A DNA stretch of 64,000 nt, from the NCBI RefSeq assembly GCF_042242105.1, contig NC_092029.1, forward strand, positions 11,401,885 to 11,465,884, given 5' to 3'. How positions within the stretch are numbered: the first letter of the stretch is position 1; every line of letters starts with the position of its first letter. Origin of the DNA: Pempheris klunzingeri. Its lineage: Eukaryota; Chordata; Actinopteri; Acropomatiformes; Pempheridae. The notes beneath the pieces are model-generated. The model was not told where the DNA came from. It did not search any database and worked only from the letters and a program-made list of their open reading frames with translations. The translations under genes and the position numbers were made by a program. Shown one piece after another: positions 1 to 11,680 of this stretch.

Positions 1-1
1 C

Positions 2-1941
2 CAGACTCTGCCTGTGCTCAAAGACTCCAATGGCACTTTATCAGAGGAGAGCAGAAGTTAGAGAGCATAGACGGCCCCTAAGATACAGGGAGCTGAACTC
101 ACTCGTCATAACCAGGTAGGGGGCAGGAAGAGGAGCCAGCAGGAGGCCCTCTAGAGACACCTTCCTGAGCCCCACCCCCTCGGCGCTGCCTCTGAGGGAG
201 TGGACATGTCGGGTCCTGATGTGAGGTCAGAGGTCGCCCCATCATGGACCGGGCTGAACTTAGTCTGAAGTGGAGAACTGGTTCTGCTGCAGCTTCTCAA
301 GACTCCCGTGATTCTCACTCTCTCCTTCGTTTGGCGACTCACCCTTTGTGTTAAAAGAATAGTGTTTTCTTTTACGCCTGGTGTTCTTAGTTTGTTTTCC
401 TTTTGTTTTGCTGTTTTTTTTACTTTATCTTGTCCTTAACACGCAGGAACCCTTTAGTTTCTTTGAATGACAAGGTTAAGATGACAAACTAAGGTGAATA
501 GAAGGAATTGAAAAGTCACAAGTTCTTTGCTTAACTTTGCTGCTGTGGTGCTACGTAGCTAGGCAATTGGAAAGAGTGAAACGTAAAGGTGCGCCGGACC
601 GCCCGCCTTGTTCTGCGTCTCTCCTGTTGGCTCTGGAAAGTGTATGACGGCACCACGGTTTGCAAGTGTTGGCTTCAAACAGCTCATGGTATTGTGGGAA
701 GAACTCGAGGACGTGGTACAACAGGTGGTACGATTTCAGCTACGGTTATCGCCAGGTTTTGCTTTCTGCTCTTAGGTCAGTGGTTTAGTTTGCAGAGCTG
801 GTATATTCAGTGGTCCAGAGGAAGTGCAGAGGGCTCAAGTGCTGCCGGGCAGGAAGTGAACAACTGTTGGGTGTAAAAAGGGTTGACCAAAATAGCAAAT
901 TTACTCTATCAAAAGGCTCATAAAAAAATTTAGTTTGGAGATTTTGCACTGTGCATAGGTCTCTTTTTCCTTGTTTGTGACTTAAAAACTATGTTTTAAA
1001 GATTGTTTTAATAAACAAGTGATGTTGTGACTTGTGTTTGAGAGTTAAGTATGACTTTATAAATGTAAAGCCAGAAATGACATTAAAAGAAAAGCTTGTT
1101 TTTCTGTCCGGGTCCTTTAGTGATCACGTTGGTAACCAAAGAGCTAAAAGCTTAACTGCTGGCTGTTAATCTGGATGTGAACACAATCTGAGAGTGTGAC
1201 CGCTTGTCTGACACCCATGCTTATGGTCCAGCCGTTGCTAAGTTTGCTGAGACCCACTAGAATCTTTTAGGGCTTCAGTGATTTCTCTAATGCTGTTGGC
1301 CTTTTGCAGTTATATATGGTTCAACATGTAAATACATAGAGAAGGAGTTTTAAGTAACATTTTGACTTATTTTCAAAGACTTTGTACATTTTTAGAGCCC
1401 TGTGTTTGCTGGAAGGGAGTGGTTTCCTTTTTGTAGATTATTTATTTTCACATAGCAGGGCTGCAACACGGTGTCACGACTCAACCAGCAAGGCAATGGA
1501 GGCACGGGGAGGGTTAATCTGAGGGCCACATTTACTCTGCTGATCCCACCGGGCCATTTTTCTTTTAAAGGTGCTTCAAAAAATTTCAATATTTATGCTT
1601 AAGCCTTCTACTTCCCTCACGCTTGAGTATTGCAAAGCTCACTGGTGCTCACAGCTGAGTAAATGTGGTCTCTTTAGAGTCATAACCTGAGGTGACAGGT
1701 GTGAGACTTCATAACCTCCTAACAGCCATAACACCCCGTGGTTTAATCACCTGTGACCAAAGCGTGTCTCCCAACTCCCGCCCGGCCATGATTGAGCACC
1801 TGCGGCCCGGACTTATCTCACGACAGGAGGCATCTCAATTGCAGAGAGCTTGTGAACGGACGGGAGGACAGAAGAAGTGAAGTAGTGGAGGAGTGGAGCT
1901 GAAGGCAGGCTGCTAACGCTCTTGTGTATGTCTGTGAAATA
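2..1941 (+). other. possible 3' end of an upstream plus-strand gene
   Basis: From base 2 a plus-strand frame reads a plausible short protein tail ending in ...NGTLSEESRS and a TAG at 56-58. It is followed by long non-coding sequence with AATAAA at about 1011 and again at about 1936. This could be the last codons and 3' UTR of a gene lying left of the window. The family is not recognised, no splice acceptor is visible because the window begins there, and 18 open codons prove nothing. The longer frame at 589-876 has no family resemblance. Confidence 0.2.
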
Positions 1942-1988
1942 AAAAAACAAGGTGATATTTAAAGACCAGGTCTCTGTGTCATTTCTCC

Positions 1989-2011
1989 GTGTGTGTGTGT
2001 GTGTGTGTGTG
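1989..2011. repeat. (GT)n microsatellite
   Basis: Eleven uninterrupted GT dinucleotides. A poly-C run lies 100 bp to the right, at about 2121-2134. Confidence 0.9.
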
Positions 2012-3441
2012 ATTCATGGCTATCTGCCAACCCAACAACCCAAATCATCACCTCATTAGTGCCGTCACCATGGCACCCACGCTCATTCGTCATCTAGGAA
2101 GCTCCAGAGGCCATCTTTTACCCCCCCCCCCCCGTCTCCCCGCGGGGTCATCAGTTATGTCTCCTCCTGGACATCCCATTAGGACACTGAATCTCAGGCT
2201 CAGCCCATAATAATTCCACTGATTTCAGAGCAGCTCTGAAGCACTCAAACCCTCTGACTTACAGTTCGTGGCTCCTGTCTTCAGACTGTGTGCTGCCACC
2301 TCTCAACATTCCCCACAGGTCCTCGCTGCCTTTTCAGCTGCTCGGCACGTTGAGTGTCCGTTACCGAGGGCAGGGGAGCGCTCTCAGTACTCACAATGAC
2401 GCCCCTCCGCCTCCAATTCAGCAGAGTCACCTGCTGTGTCCATTGTGTCCATCTGGCTGTGAGACAGAAATCAATACAAACTCCTTCCAGCCAAAATCAC
2501 TCTACGGACACACGAGTTGTTCCCTCGCTCCTCTGATTCAATAGTGTGGCATCCTTACAAGACAGATACATGAAGTGACAAATGAAACAGATCGCCTTGA
2601 GCACATGAATAGAAGAAGTTATCACCTGTGTTCTGTTGTGCCTGAGTGACTGAGTCTGGCCAGCAGGTGCTCCTGTTGTTCACTCATTATTTAAGGCGCA
2701 GTTCGCTTTGGACACTTGATGGACCGTTTCAGAGGCTTCTGCAGGTTTTAGCCACTTAATTAAGTTTTCATTTTACAGTACTCGTAACCCATTTCCTAAG
2801 TATTTTTGTGCCGCTTCTCTATGAAAATCAACTCACAAGGACTTGCGCTTCCTGGAATAGGCTCTCAGGACATCTTTAATCACTTTTGCTAATCACTTAT
2901 CCTTGTTGATGCATTTAGGGAAGCTCCCACTGCCAGGATGTGTGACTCAGTTGACATAAATCATAATAATGATGAAAACAGTAACATGATGAATGTATTG
3001 CAAAACACAAATCAGGTTACAGTTTGGCAGACAACTGTCACGTAATATCTATTTTTGTCCCTTCGCCACAGGTTGTATTTGTCTATTAGTTGGGAGCACT
3101 TTAGTAAAAAGAGAGACAATGTTCTCCCAGATTATGTATTTGTCCAGAGGACAAAACCTTCCAGTAAAACAAAGATTGGAAAATAAATATTATATTCATT
3201 TATGTATAAAAATGTAATACAATTAAATTTTGATACAAAAACTGTTCTGTTACCTTTTTCCTATCCTGTTTAGCAACTTGTTCCCTCAGATTTATCTTCA
3301 ACCAGGTTTGGCAACAAGCTACAACACCAGAAACGTTCTCAGCTTTTCAAATGTAAGATCTGCCGCTTTTCTTTTCAGCATGATCGTAAATTAAAAATAT
3401 TTGGGATCTGGATTGCTGGTCACTCAAATCAAGTCTGTCTC
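2012..3441. other. no gene seen
   Basis: AT-rich non-coding sequence. Short open frames overlap one another in several phases without splice-site support or family resemblance. No repeat recognised with confidence. Confidence 0.5.
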
Positions 3442-3822
3442 TCACCAGAAAATCTGCTCAGCTCTGTCATGGAGGTATTTTTCCTCCACATCTACGGTGT
3501 CCTGACTCTCGGTCATGCTGGAGGGGAAGATCACATTAAAATACACAACCGTAGTGTTTGGAATAAAACAGTGAGCCTCATTATGCATTTCCTGTCCGCA
3601 GCAATGTTTCACCTCAGTGAGCACAGCCAATGAGATCGATCCAACTTGTGAACAACAGACGAAGACAGAGTGTGTGAGTGTGTAAAAAAAGACGTAATTT
3701 CTGCTGAGTATCTGAACATGATATTGGGAACAATTCTGCCACAAATAAAATGAATGACTCAGCAGACATGAACCTGACGAAGAGACGGCGAGACGAGAAG
3801 GTTGTTCAGGGCAAAGTTTCAT
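3442..3822 (-). other. unidentified open frame, possible exon
   Basis: A 126-codon minus-strand frame. Its second half (below about 3655) is compositionally protein-like, containing CCGQEMHNEAHCF and VVYFNVIFPSS. It is preceded by an acceptor-like TTGTTCACAAG. It runs into TTTTCTGGTGAGAG, which could be read either as W-stop or as a GTGAGA splice donor. I know no family with these motifs and found no partner exons. It may be an exon of an unrecognised gene or chance; the first half, rich in C, S and F, does not look coding. Confidence 0.2.
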
Positions 3823-4998
3823 CCGGCTGATGAAAGGTCGCGATCGTCAGAGCGCAGAAAGGAGGATGGTCTGAGCTACGTCCGCGCCAACTCGCAGTAG
3901 AGCCTTCTGTGGTTTTCATTTTCAAAAAGAATCCATCACGAAACAGGGATGACAAAAGCATAATTACACAGTGAAGATGGAGGTAATGAATGATCAGACT
4001 AACCAATCATTTAATGGGTTCTATTTATTATTGATGAGATAATAAATTTTACATTCTCAAACATCATTTAGAGGTAAGAAATATCTACCATGGTTCATAT
4101 CTTAGTGCAGTGTCATCATCCCCTTATCAAGTACCATGTAGTATCCCTTCTTCAGGATTAAAACACTCATCATGAGGTATATACATGATAATTAATACAA
4201 TTTAATGTATAAAAGGAGGTAAACAAAGATTTTAAAAAGTTCATCACATTTATGTTATAGCTTGTAAGTTTCACTCTTTGCCAACATTTTACATCCACCC
4301 GGCACCAAATGGGAATGATGTTTTACTGGCTGAGGCTTGAGTCATGCCGACATGACTGGTCCAGATTTACTCTGACCCGGTCGATTATCTTAACGAGTGC
4401 GACGGCGGCGACAGTCGAGTCAAGTCTGAGATCAGATAAACTGAGATTTAGCAGCTTTTTGTCAGACAGGCAGGCAGTCACCTTCACAGCACGACCACTG
4501 ACTGACAGGAGGGGAAAAAAAACCTGCTGTCAGCCTTTGCAGATGACCTACAAAAGGTCCTGTTTTCTCCAAGTTCATCTTAAAACTATACTAGCATGCT
4601 CATTTGTACAGTGAAAGCTGACACTCTCATGTTCGTACTGGCTGCCGTGTGGACAGACGGAGCAAACATAGCACCTAATAATGCTTTTAATGTACGTGCT
4701 ACGTAGTCGCGTCAGTATTGCTTCAAGACAGACCTGAAAACAGGTGAATCTACCCTTTATTTCCTCACCGAGCACTCTGCCGTTGTCTATTAAGGCTTGA
4801 GTGAAACCGAATTAATGGCAATTAGCGATGTATGCAAAGCAAAAGCTGAGATTTAGTGTATTTTCAACAAGACATTCATTACAAAAACCAAGAGGCACTT
4901 GTGGTTTTTGGCGTCAGAAGGTGCACCAAATGAGAGAAATGTTTTGGCTCCACCTGCTGGAGATATTGTCTCACTGTTTCCAGTTTTTCCTCTGTGGC
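3823..4998. other. no gene seen
   Basis: AT-rich intergenic sequence downstream of hebp2, which runs toward it. Frames here (for example 4309-4614) show no family resemblance. Confidence 0.5.
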
Positions 4999-5004
4999 TT
5001 TATT
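4999..5004 (-). other. hebp2: hebp2 polyadenylation signal (candidate)
   Basis: TTTATT on the plus strand is AATAAA on the minus strand, about 255 nt past the hebp2 stop codon. It would give a short 3' UTR of under 300 nt. Choice of signal is inference. Confidence 0.45.
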
Positions 5005-5258
5005 CACTAATGAGAGCTTTAAGTAAAAGAGTAATTTTTAATCTAATTCTTAGGTAGGAACGCAAGTGTATTTTTGTCAAAGTAAATAAACCAAAACCAA
5101 CTTCCATTTCATTTACGCTCCTGGATAATTGCAATATTTTTTTCCCTTTGAACATTAATAAGCGCTGCCATACTGTCTGAAAAGCATCATGTGTTATCAA
5201 ATGATTAAGTAAAATTTTGTCTTCTGAAATGTGACTGTTTTCCAGTTCTTTAAACTTG

Positions 5259-7560
5259 CTAGTCCTGCTGCTTCTGGAGGACCCAGACCTCGTTCCTGCG
5301 GTTGGTCAGTTTAAAGGGGCTGTCATACCCGGCTGAGTAGAACGGCTTGTCGACGTATTGGACTCCGTCTCTCTTCAGACTTTCCAGAAGTTTCAGGAGC
5401 TCTTCGTGCCTCAAATTCTCATTGGAGAAACCGCCGTATGTCCTGGAGGGAGGAACAAGAGAAGCATGTAACGCTTTGCATATTAGGGATTTTAAGTCTT
5501 TAATCCAAAACTGTACCTTTTTTATCTGTGATCAGCTGAAAATATGGAGCGATAACTTTGTACTCTACCTGACATAAGCTGTGAACTCCTTCCTGTGCTC
5601 CACAAACACCTCCGGGTCGCTCGGCTGCGGCGGATTGTCCTGAAGCTCCTCCGGGATGTAGAAGGACACAGTGAACTCAGATTCACATGCAGGGCCGGCT
5701 CCAGGGGCCACGCGGCACGTCACAGGTGCCGTCATCTCCACTTTTACCTCTGAGACAATAAATACAATCTTTTTTTAAAAAAAAGGAAAAAAAAACAAGC
5801 AGAAAAAAAAACACACATTTGACAGGCATAAAACATTTAAAAGCACAAAATAAATGAAGTGAGAGATATGAAATTGACACTGATGATCGCTCTGATGTGA
5901 AATCAGCTTTCCTAAGATGCTCGGGTATTGAATTTTCTAAACAAACCCTCAGTTGGCAGCTGGAGGATGAAAACCTCAGCATCAGCCTGAACAGATGGTG
6001 GACATAAAACCACAATGTGTGGCAGAAGTAGAGGAGTAAACACCAAGTTTACAGATCACACCCTCCTTACGCTGCAGACCTCAGTAGTCAACAGCACAAA
6101 CAATATATATTCTCATGAATAATGCCGGTGTAAAGTGCTGAGTAAGACACAGGCAGCAGTGCTGTTACAAACTGCTGAGCAAGACCTAAAGAGCACTTTT
6201 TTTCCCCCCAATCGGCCTTTGTCTTCGCACAAAACTTATCCATAACTTCACTCTGCAACCGTTGACGTCATTAACTTGACTGATTTGTGTTTAATCAAGT
6301 TTAACTCCTTCAATTACGTTCGTGGCTTTATGACACTACGAAATAAGCCTCAAAAAACACGACTCTTGACAAATGAAGGCTACTACAAACCTTACAGAAG
6401 AAACCAAAGCTGCATCCGACTGTACAGGATTTTGTTTTGTCTTTCATCGTACGCCCGTGTGGCATTTTAGGAACAAAACTGATGAAACTCACTGTTGTGA
6501 TTGTTGCCTTGAATGTAGCTGAAGAGCCTGCGGAAGCCGGCGTTCAAGGCTGCATCCCACTGCATCCCACTCAGAGAGGTGCTCACCCACTTAGTGGCAT
6601 GGTAGGTGCGAACCTCATAGTCTTGCCCCTGCGAAGCAAGCATACATGCACGCACTCATTAGAAATTAATCTGTCGATTATTTTCATGATCATTCCATCA
6701 GAAAATGTCAGAAAATGGTGACTGCTGTTGTCACTGAAATGGTTTTTACTAATGACTCCACAGTATTAAAATAAGTCACATAGCTTCAGTTTTTGCTACA
6801 AATGGTGTCACTGTTTCACCGTTGCACACAGTTTAGTGTGCCTCAAAGAGTTTAACACATGACAGACAAGCTGTGTGTAAATAAAGTTTGGTTGCTTGAT
6901 GTGTAGACAGCTGTTACCACAGGTGGTGATATGAAAGAAGTATTAATAATTCTAAGACACACTAACAAACACCACACTTTGATCAATAAGTCCATATTAT
7001 GTAAATTATTAATCCTCTAGTGTAACAGAATCTAACAGGTTGCAGATGTTGGCGCTACACCCATCACAATATCCCACACTGAAAACGCCTTGTTTTGTTT
7101 GGCCAACAGTCCAAAACACCAAAGATACTCAACTTAAAGTTAAAAAGATGAAGAAAATCTGCTAATTCTCACATTGGAGAAGCTGTAAACCAGCAAATGT
7201 TTGACTCTTTTCCTTGATAAATACCAAATCTTTACAGCACTACAGAAAGCTGCCTACCATAAGTTCCTCAAATGTCTTGTTTTGTCCCATTATCTATTCA
7301 AAACCCCAAAATAATTCATTTATGCTGAAATAAAGAGACAAGAAGCAAATCGCCACACTGGAGAAATGTTGGCTTCAATGCTTGAAACATGACACAGTTC
7401 TTGTCCCATGTCAGTGTGATAAATGAACAAAGTCCAAAGGTTTAATGTCCTTTCTTCTTAAGAAGGTGATCTGAGAAACATTTACCTTTTTCTCCTCTGC
7501 TGTGAATTTTGGATTCTGTAGTCCAGTTGAGAACAGAGCTTGTTTCGCAGCTTTCAGCAT
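5259..7560 (-). CDS. hebp2: heme-binding protein 2 / SOUL family
   Basis: Four coding exons (minus): 7486-7560, 6493-6628, 5569-5749, 5259-5442. Phases match and the total is 576 nt, 191 aa (human HEBP2 about 205, HEBP1 about 189). All introns are GT-AG. The protein opens MLKAAKQALFSTGLQNPKF and carries one SOUL/HBP domain from about residue 28 to the end. Family-typical stretches are YEVRTYHATKWVSTS, KVEMTAPVTCRV, FYIPEELQDNPP and, near the C-terminus, GYDSPFKLTNRRNEVWVLQ. The WVSTS and NRRNEVWV motifs favour HEBP2 over HEBP1. Family members bind heme or porphyrin and are cytosolic; mammalian HEBP2 is also linked to mitochondrial permeability and cell death. The start is supported because the same frame upstream meets a TAA in exon 1 before any other ATG. 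Exon 1 (about 7869-7950) is noncoding. Fish have several SOUL paralogues, so the exact orthologue is less certain than the family. Confidence 0.93.
7080..7400. repeat. dispersed fish repeat (decayed copies)
   Basis: Contains stretches such as GGCCAACAGTCCAAAACACC and CCTCAAATGTCTTGTTTTG, which I recognise from a common teleost interspersed element. A related piece (AAAATGTCAGAAAATGGTG) is at 6698-6720, and others lie near 19890 and 58320. Boundaries and family name are uncertain. It sits in the 7486 to 6628 intron of hebp2. Confidence 0.4.
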
Positions 7561-7868
7561 GACTGGTGCAAACTGTTCCTTTAAAGTGAAACACGAAACA
7601 TTGCCATTGCAACACATGTATGTCGAGATATAGGAGATATAAAACCTGCTGGAGGTTCATGACCTCCTACGTGAGGTCACATGAGGCGAGTTATGTATCA
7701 AAACGCATCTCAGCTTGTGTAACAACTCCGGAAACACATATTCAGTTAAAAATCCACGTTTGGCAAAGTAATTCCTCACTGTCAAACGTAACGCTTTTGT
7801 TTTAGCAATATTATCACCTTGTAAGTTGTCAAATTATTGAACAAAGGCAGAAATAAACAGATATTTAC

Positions 7869-7962
7869 CAGTAAGTTCTCGCCTTTGGTCGCAGCTGTCA
7901 GGATGTACAGAGCGTATGTTTATGGAGCAGAGCGCCACATCCGGGAACTTCAGCTGACGTCA
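7869..7962 (-). promoter_or_regulatory. hebp2: hebp2 5' noncoding exon and CRE promoter
   Basis: The donor CTG|GTAAAT ends a 5' exon at 7869. It pairs with an acceptor just upstream of the ATG in the next exon (about 7580). A perfect palindromic cAMP-response element TGACGTCA lies at 7955-7962, next to a CCGGAT sequence that could be an ETS site. Exon 1 holds a short upstream reading frame, MWRSAP-stop, at 7920-7940 in the hebp2 frame. The transcription start itself is not visible and is inferred to lie close to the CRE. Confidence 0.55.
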
Positions 7963-8165
7963 CGGAGGAGGGAAACAAACGACACTCTTCAGACTTTAAT
8001 GTAAAATAGCGGCACAAAACAAAGCCAATAGAAAACGACCTGAATGAAATGGCTTTATAAATGGCTTGAATACACCATGGCAGGCAAGATTAATGTGAGC
8101 CACGTTCAGTCACGTCCCTTCATCCTCCAGCATCAGGTGTGTTAAAGTCCGTCAGTGATCACAGG

Positions 8166-8665
8166 CATGGGCGTGGTAGTGGGGGGAAAGTGGACCTGAC
8201 TACCCAGGGCCCGAGTAGGGAGAGGGGCCCATGAAAATCCTGATATATATATTTTTTTTTGTGATGTTTTCATTTCAAATGAATTGGGCCCTCCAATTAA
8301 TTGGTGTCATAATTTATTTCAAATATATTGATAACATCAACTGAGAGAATGAACTTTATGTCAAAGTCCTCCCAACATATTGGACATTTTGGGGGCCCCC
8401 TCTTGGAGGCGCAAAATGGTTTAGTCCGCCCGACAGCGACCGGCGACAAGTGTAACGTCAGTGAGCCCAGACTGAATGACCTGGGGGTTAGACATGATGC
8501 TGCCCAAGAGCACAAGTCGGGGTATCAGAAGAGGAAAGCAAAAGAAAGAAGGCAGAATGAGGGGAGGCAGTGGCAGCTGTTGACTGCTTTCTTTCCCAAA
8601 GGTGAACCGAGTTTGCTTGTTATGCAAAGTCCAATTAACTTAAGTTGGTATGTTGGTTTGCCAGG

Positions 8666-8710
<45 letters not shown>

Positions 8711-8867
8711 TCACAACACTTGACACATTATAAATCAATATCTGATTTTTTTATTTTTAGATTATTTTTTCTCTTTATCTTTAGTTGTCATAGTAATAGG
8801 CTCCACTGAGATGGGGCCCACTGACATTGAGAGTGTACAGGGCCCAGAATTTGGTGCTACGCCCCTG
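8166..8867. mobile_element. hAT-superfamily DNA transposon, non-autonomous
   Basis: The ends are imperfect inverted repeats: CATGGGCGTGGTAG on the left, and CAGGGGCGTAGCAC as the complement of the right end. Each end is abutted by the same 8 bases, ATCACAGG (8158-8165 and 8868-8875), an exact target-site duplication of hAT length. Inside are GGGCCC-rich subterminal segments, a (GA)n run at about 8673-8705 and the remnant of a transposase first exon. At 702 bp it cannot encode a transposase. The intact target duplication suggests fairly recent insertion. Confidence 0.85.
8328..8601 (+). pseudogene. remnant of hAT transposase first exon
   Basis: An open frame inside the hAT element carries HKSGYQKRKAKERR followed by LLTAFFPK. 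This resembles the basic SGAQKRK-like opening of ZMYM1-like / hAT transposases, where a short basic N-terminus precedes a zinc finger. It ends at a donor-like AAAG|GTGAAC. Nothing of the BED or TTF zinc finger, catalytic domain or dimerisation domain follows before the right end of the element. The coding body has been deleted. Confidence 0.5.
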
Positions 8868-9098
8868 ATCACAGGTGTCCCACCTACACCTGGCTTTACC
8901 TTATTGAGTCTCCAGGTTAACAAACTAGCAGCACTGTGCTCTGACTGACCAGCTGACGTTACGTGTTGGCCTGTAAACTAAGGTTAGCAGATGTTAGCCC
9001 GGTCAGTGCAGCCTGAGCTCCGACAGTAGTTAGCTGTTAGTAGCCTGTAAAGAACAAGGGTTCAATTACAGCCTTTTCATGCTGCAGGTGCGGTGTTG

Positions 9099-9163
9099 TC
9101 TGATTGGCCGAAAGGAAGGAGCGTTCTGATTGGCCGATTGAAAGGAGCGTTCTGATTGGCCGA
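9099..9163. promoter_or_regulatory. tandem array of three inverted CCAAT boxes
   Basis: TCTGATTGGCCGA occurs at 9099-9111, 9125-9137 and 9151-9163, an exact 26-bp period, separated by GAAAGGAGCGT-like spacers. ATTGG is the inverted CCAAT box bound by NF-Y, and regularly spaced copies are typical of promoters. The array lies upstream of hebp2 beyond the hAT insertion. Without that insertion it would be about 450 bp from the CRE. It could instead belong to an unrecognised transcript. Function is inferred. Confidence 0.5.
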
Positions 9164-11530
9164 GAGCAGCGACACTCCCATTATCTTCTGTTCCAGGAAT
9201 GCGGAAGTAATGTTTGTAATGACTTGTCAGGAGTTGTTTGCTAGACTTCACATAACAACTCAGGTCTTTTTATTATTCTGCATCGTTATCTTGTCCTGAG
9301 GCCTTTTCATTTTTTCATTTATCTTCACATGGCTACATATTTATTGGATGTAATTAATCATTGCAGCATAAACTAATTCTGAAGTTTAGTTGTTAAGGAA
9401 AAAACTCAATTGATTAAAAAAAAAAAATCAAACCATCTCTCAGTTAGCAGTGCTCTTGTTGCATGATGCAAAAGGGGAACTTAATTTGCATGTAACAATA
9501 TTTTCAATGGTAAATACAGTCACCACTGTGGTTCCCAGAGGTGGAAGCAGAATGAGAGCTCTTTCCTTTGTATGTACAGTCTCAAAGTCTGTCCACATCT
9601 GCCATGTTAAAACATCTAAACAGAAGCTTTCACATACAGTCATACAGTCATATCTATTTGGTTAACTTAACCCTTATATTGCCCTGTGAAGTTGTAAAAA
9701 TACTGTACAGCACATTGGGAAAAACTACTGGAGATCAACATGATGTTTTATTTAGAACACTAACAAAGTGAGCAGAAATGCAGTACTCCAATATAAGCTC
9801 TTTATTTTAATCTAAATTGATTGACTTCATTTGACGATCATTTTGGCCTACTGTAAGTAACCGACAGTAGGCCATTTATCTACTACATTAAGATTAGGCA
9901 GATGTTATTCTCCACAAAAAGACAAGTCTTGCCCCTAGTGTGCCTCTGATAGGCCTGACCCTGATGTTAATGTGTAGGTTCACCCATGGTTTCTTCCTCT
10001 TCATTTTGTAAGTCATGTTATAAAGACACTCAGAACATGAGAATAAAGGAGAGAATACCATAATGTGTAGTTTTATTCACATGATTGGTTCAAATCTACT
10101 ACTCACTCAAATGTTCTTGCAGGTCTGAGGAGGATATTTTTGTCCCATTTTGGCGCCTTCAGCCTTGAGACGCGCAGCTATCGACTTGTATTATGAAGTG
10201 ACGTGCAACCATGCATAAAATTTGGTATTTAGCTACATTATTTGTGGAGCTGGGGGGGCGTGGAGGTGCAGGGGCCCAGGTGTAAAAAAACTGAATTGCT
10301 CCCAAGTAGCATCGATGGCTAAATATAACAAAACTGCAACTGGAAACCAAAAAACAATCAAAATTTAAAAGAAAAAAACAGAGAATAAAAAGTCAAACAA
10401 AGTCTAAAAACACATTTCATATGAGGCTCGAACACTTGTGCTCTGGGTGTAAGTGCTGTGTTTAATTGATAAATTCACCACATCTACCTCGCAACACAGA
10501 CTTTGTCGCTCTTTAAACGACATTACCAGGCTGGGTGTGAATAGCCAAATAGCTGCCGTCTGGCTATTTGCACCCAAGCACAAATAGACACTCCATTATT
10601 ACTATTTACATCAAAAGGATTGACATGGAAAAAATAACTCATTTGCAATATTTAACAAACAGAGTCCAGGCGATATGAGGCACAATCACAAAGAGGTGTG
10701 GAACAACCTAAAACAGGACACCATTCAAATTTTTAACACACACACGCGGTCAGATGGTACGAATGGGTAAAAAGCTGCTACACCTGACATGAACAATGAA
10801 ATGATGGCGAGGATAATCTGAACATGACTAACATGTTTGTTGTATTTAGGATTCAGCTACAGTTTTACAGGAGTGCTAACGAGGTGATGTGAGCGCCTTC
10901 CGGGGCAAACAGATCCTGGTCTCTGTGACGATATTGAGAGAAGCAGATGCAGTTTTGAGCAGATGCAGAGCAAGGCAAGCGAGTGTTTACAGATATGGAT
11001 GCATAGTTAAACATTTGTAATTCTATCTAGAATTATCCAAATTGCAGATACATCTCTCTTGTCATTGCTAATGTGATGCATGCACGCACACACAAGCATT
11101 TTATGGACGAAGAACTGTAAAAACTTAAACTACTGGGACATGCAATCAAACGTGGAGACAGCAACAGCTTTTAGTCTCCATATTGTCCTATGAGGCGAGT
11201 GTTATTCAGTACAATTCACAGAGCCAAGGGCAGTGGAAAAGGCAGACAGATAGAGTAGTTTGTCAAATATCCGTTGTTTACACAGAGTCCAAATGTCACT
11301 GGTAGAAACAGCAGCAAACAACTCATCACCTGAGCTCCAGCACTCCAGTTACAACCTGGTAATATTTTCTATTAGCGACATAATATAGAGGAGCCAGAGG
11401 GCCTTGGCAATGATTATTCAGCAGTTAATTGAGATCTAATTGAACAATAAAAATGGAATTGTTCATTAAATATATATGATATATGATGTATTTGTATGTG
11501 TGTACTCTGATGCATGTATTGGTATATGTA
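9164..11530. other. intergenic, no gene seen
   Basis: Lies between the hebp2 upstream region and the cmtr1 3' end. Frames are short and unrecognised. A small perfect inverted repeat (TGGCCTACTGT / ACAGTAGGCCA, 9844-9854 and 9864-9874, 9-nt spacer) is present. A GGGGGGCG/GGGGCCC-rich patch near 10250-10280 recalls the hAT subterminal sequence but has no identifiable ends. Confidence 0.5.
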
Positions 11531-11536
11531 TTTATT
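11531..11536 (-). other. cmtr1: cmtr1 polyadenylation signal (candidate)
   Basis: AATAAA on the minus strand about 145 nt beyond the cmtr1 stop, giving a very short 3' UTR. Position fits; usage not tested. Confidence 0.4.
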
Positions 11537-11680
11537 TGGCTGTGCAGTCTAATGAATCCCTCTTTTACTGTCAAAATAAATATCAATGAAGGCATAGTAT
11601 GACAACCATGACTAAGGCTCTGTGTTCTCTCTTCTCTGTCTACGTTGTAGCTGGGGAGTCTCTGGGGCTCTGTGAGTGTT

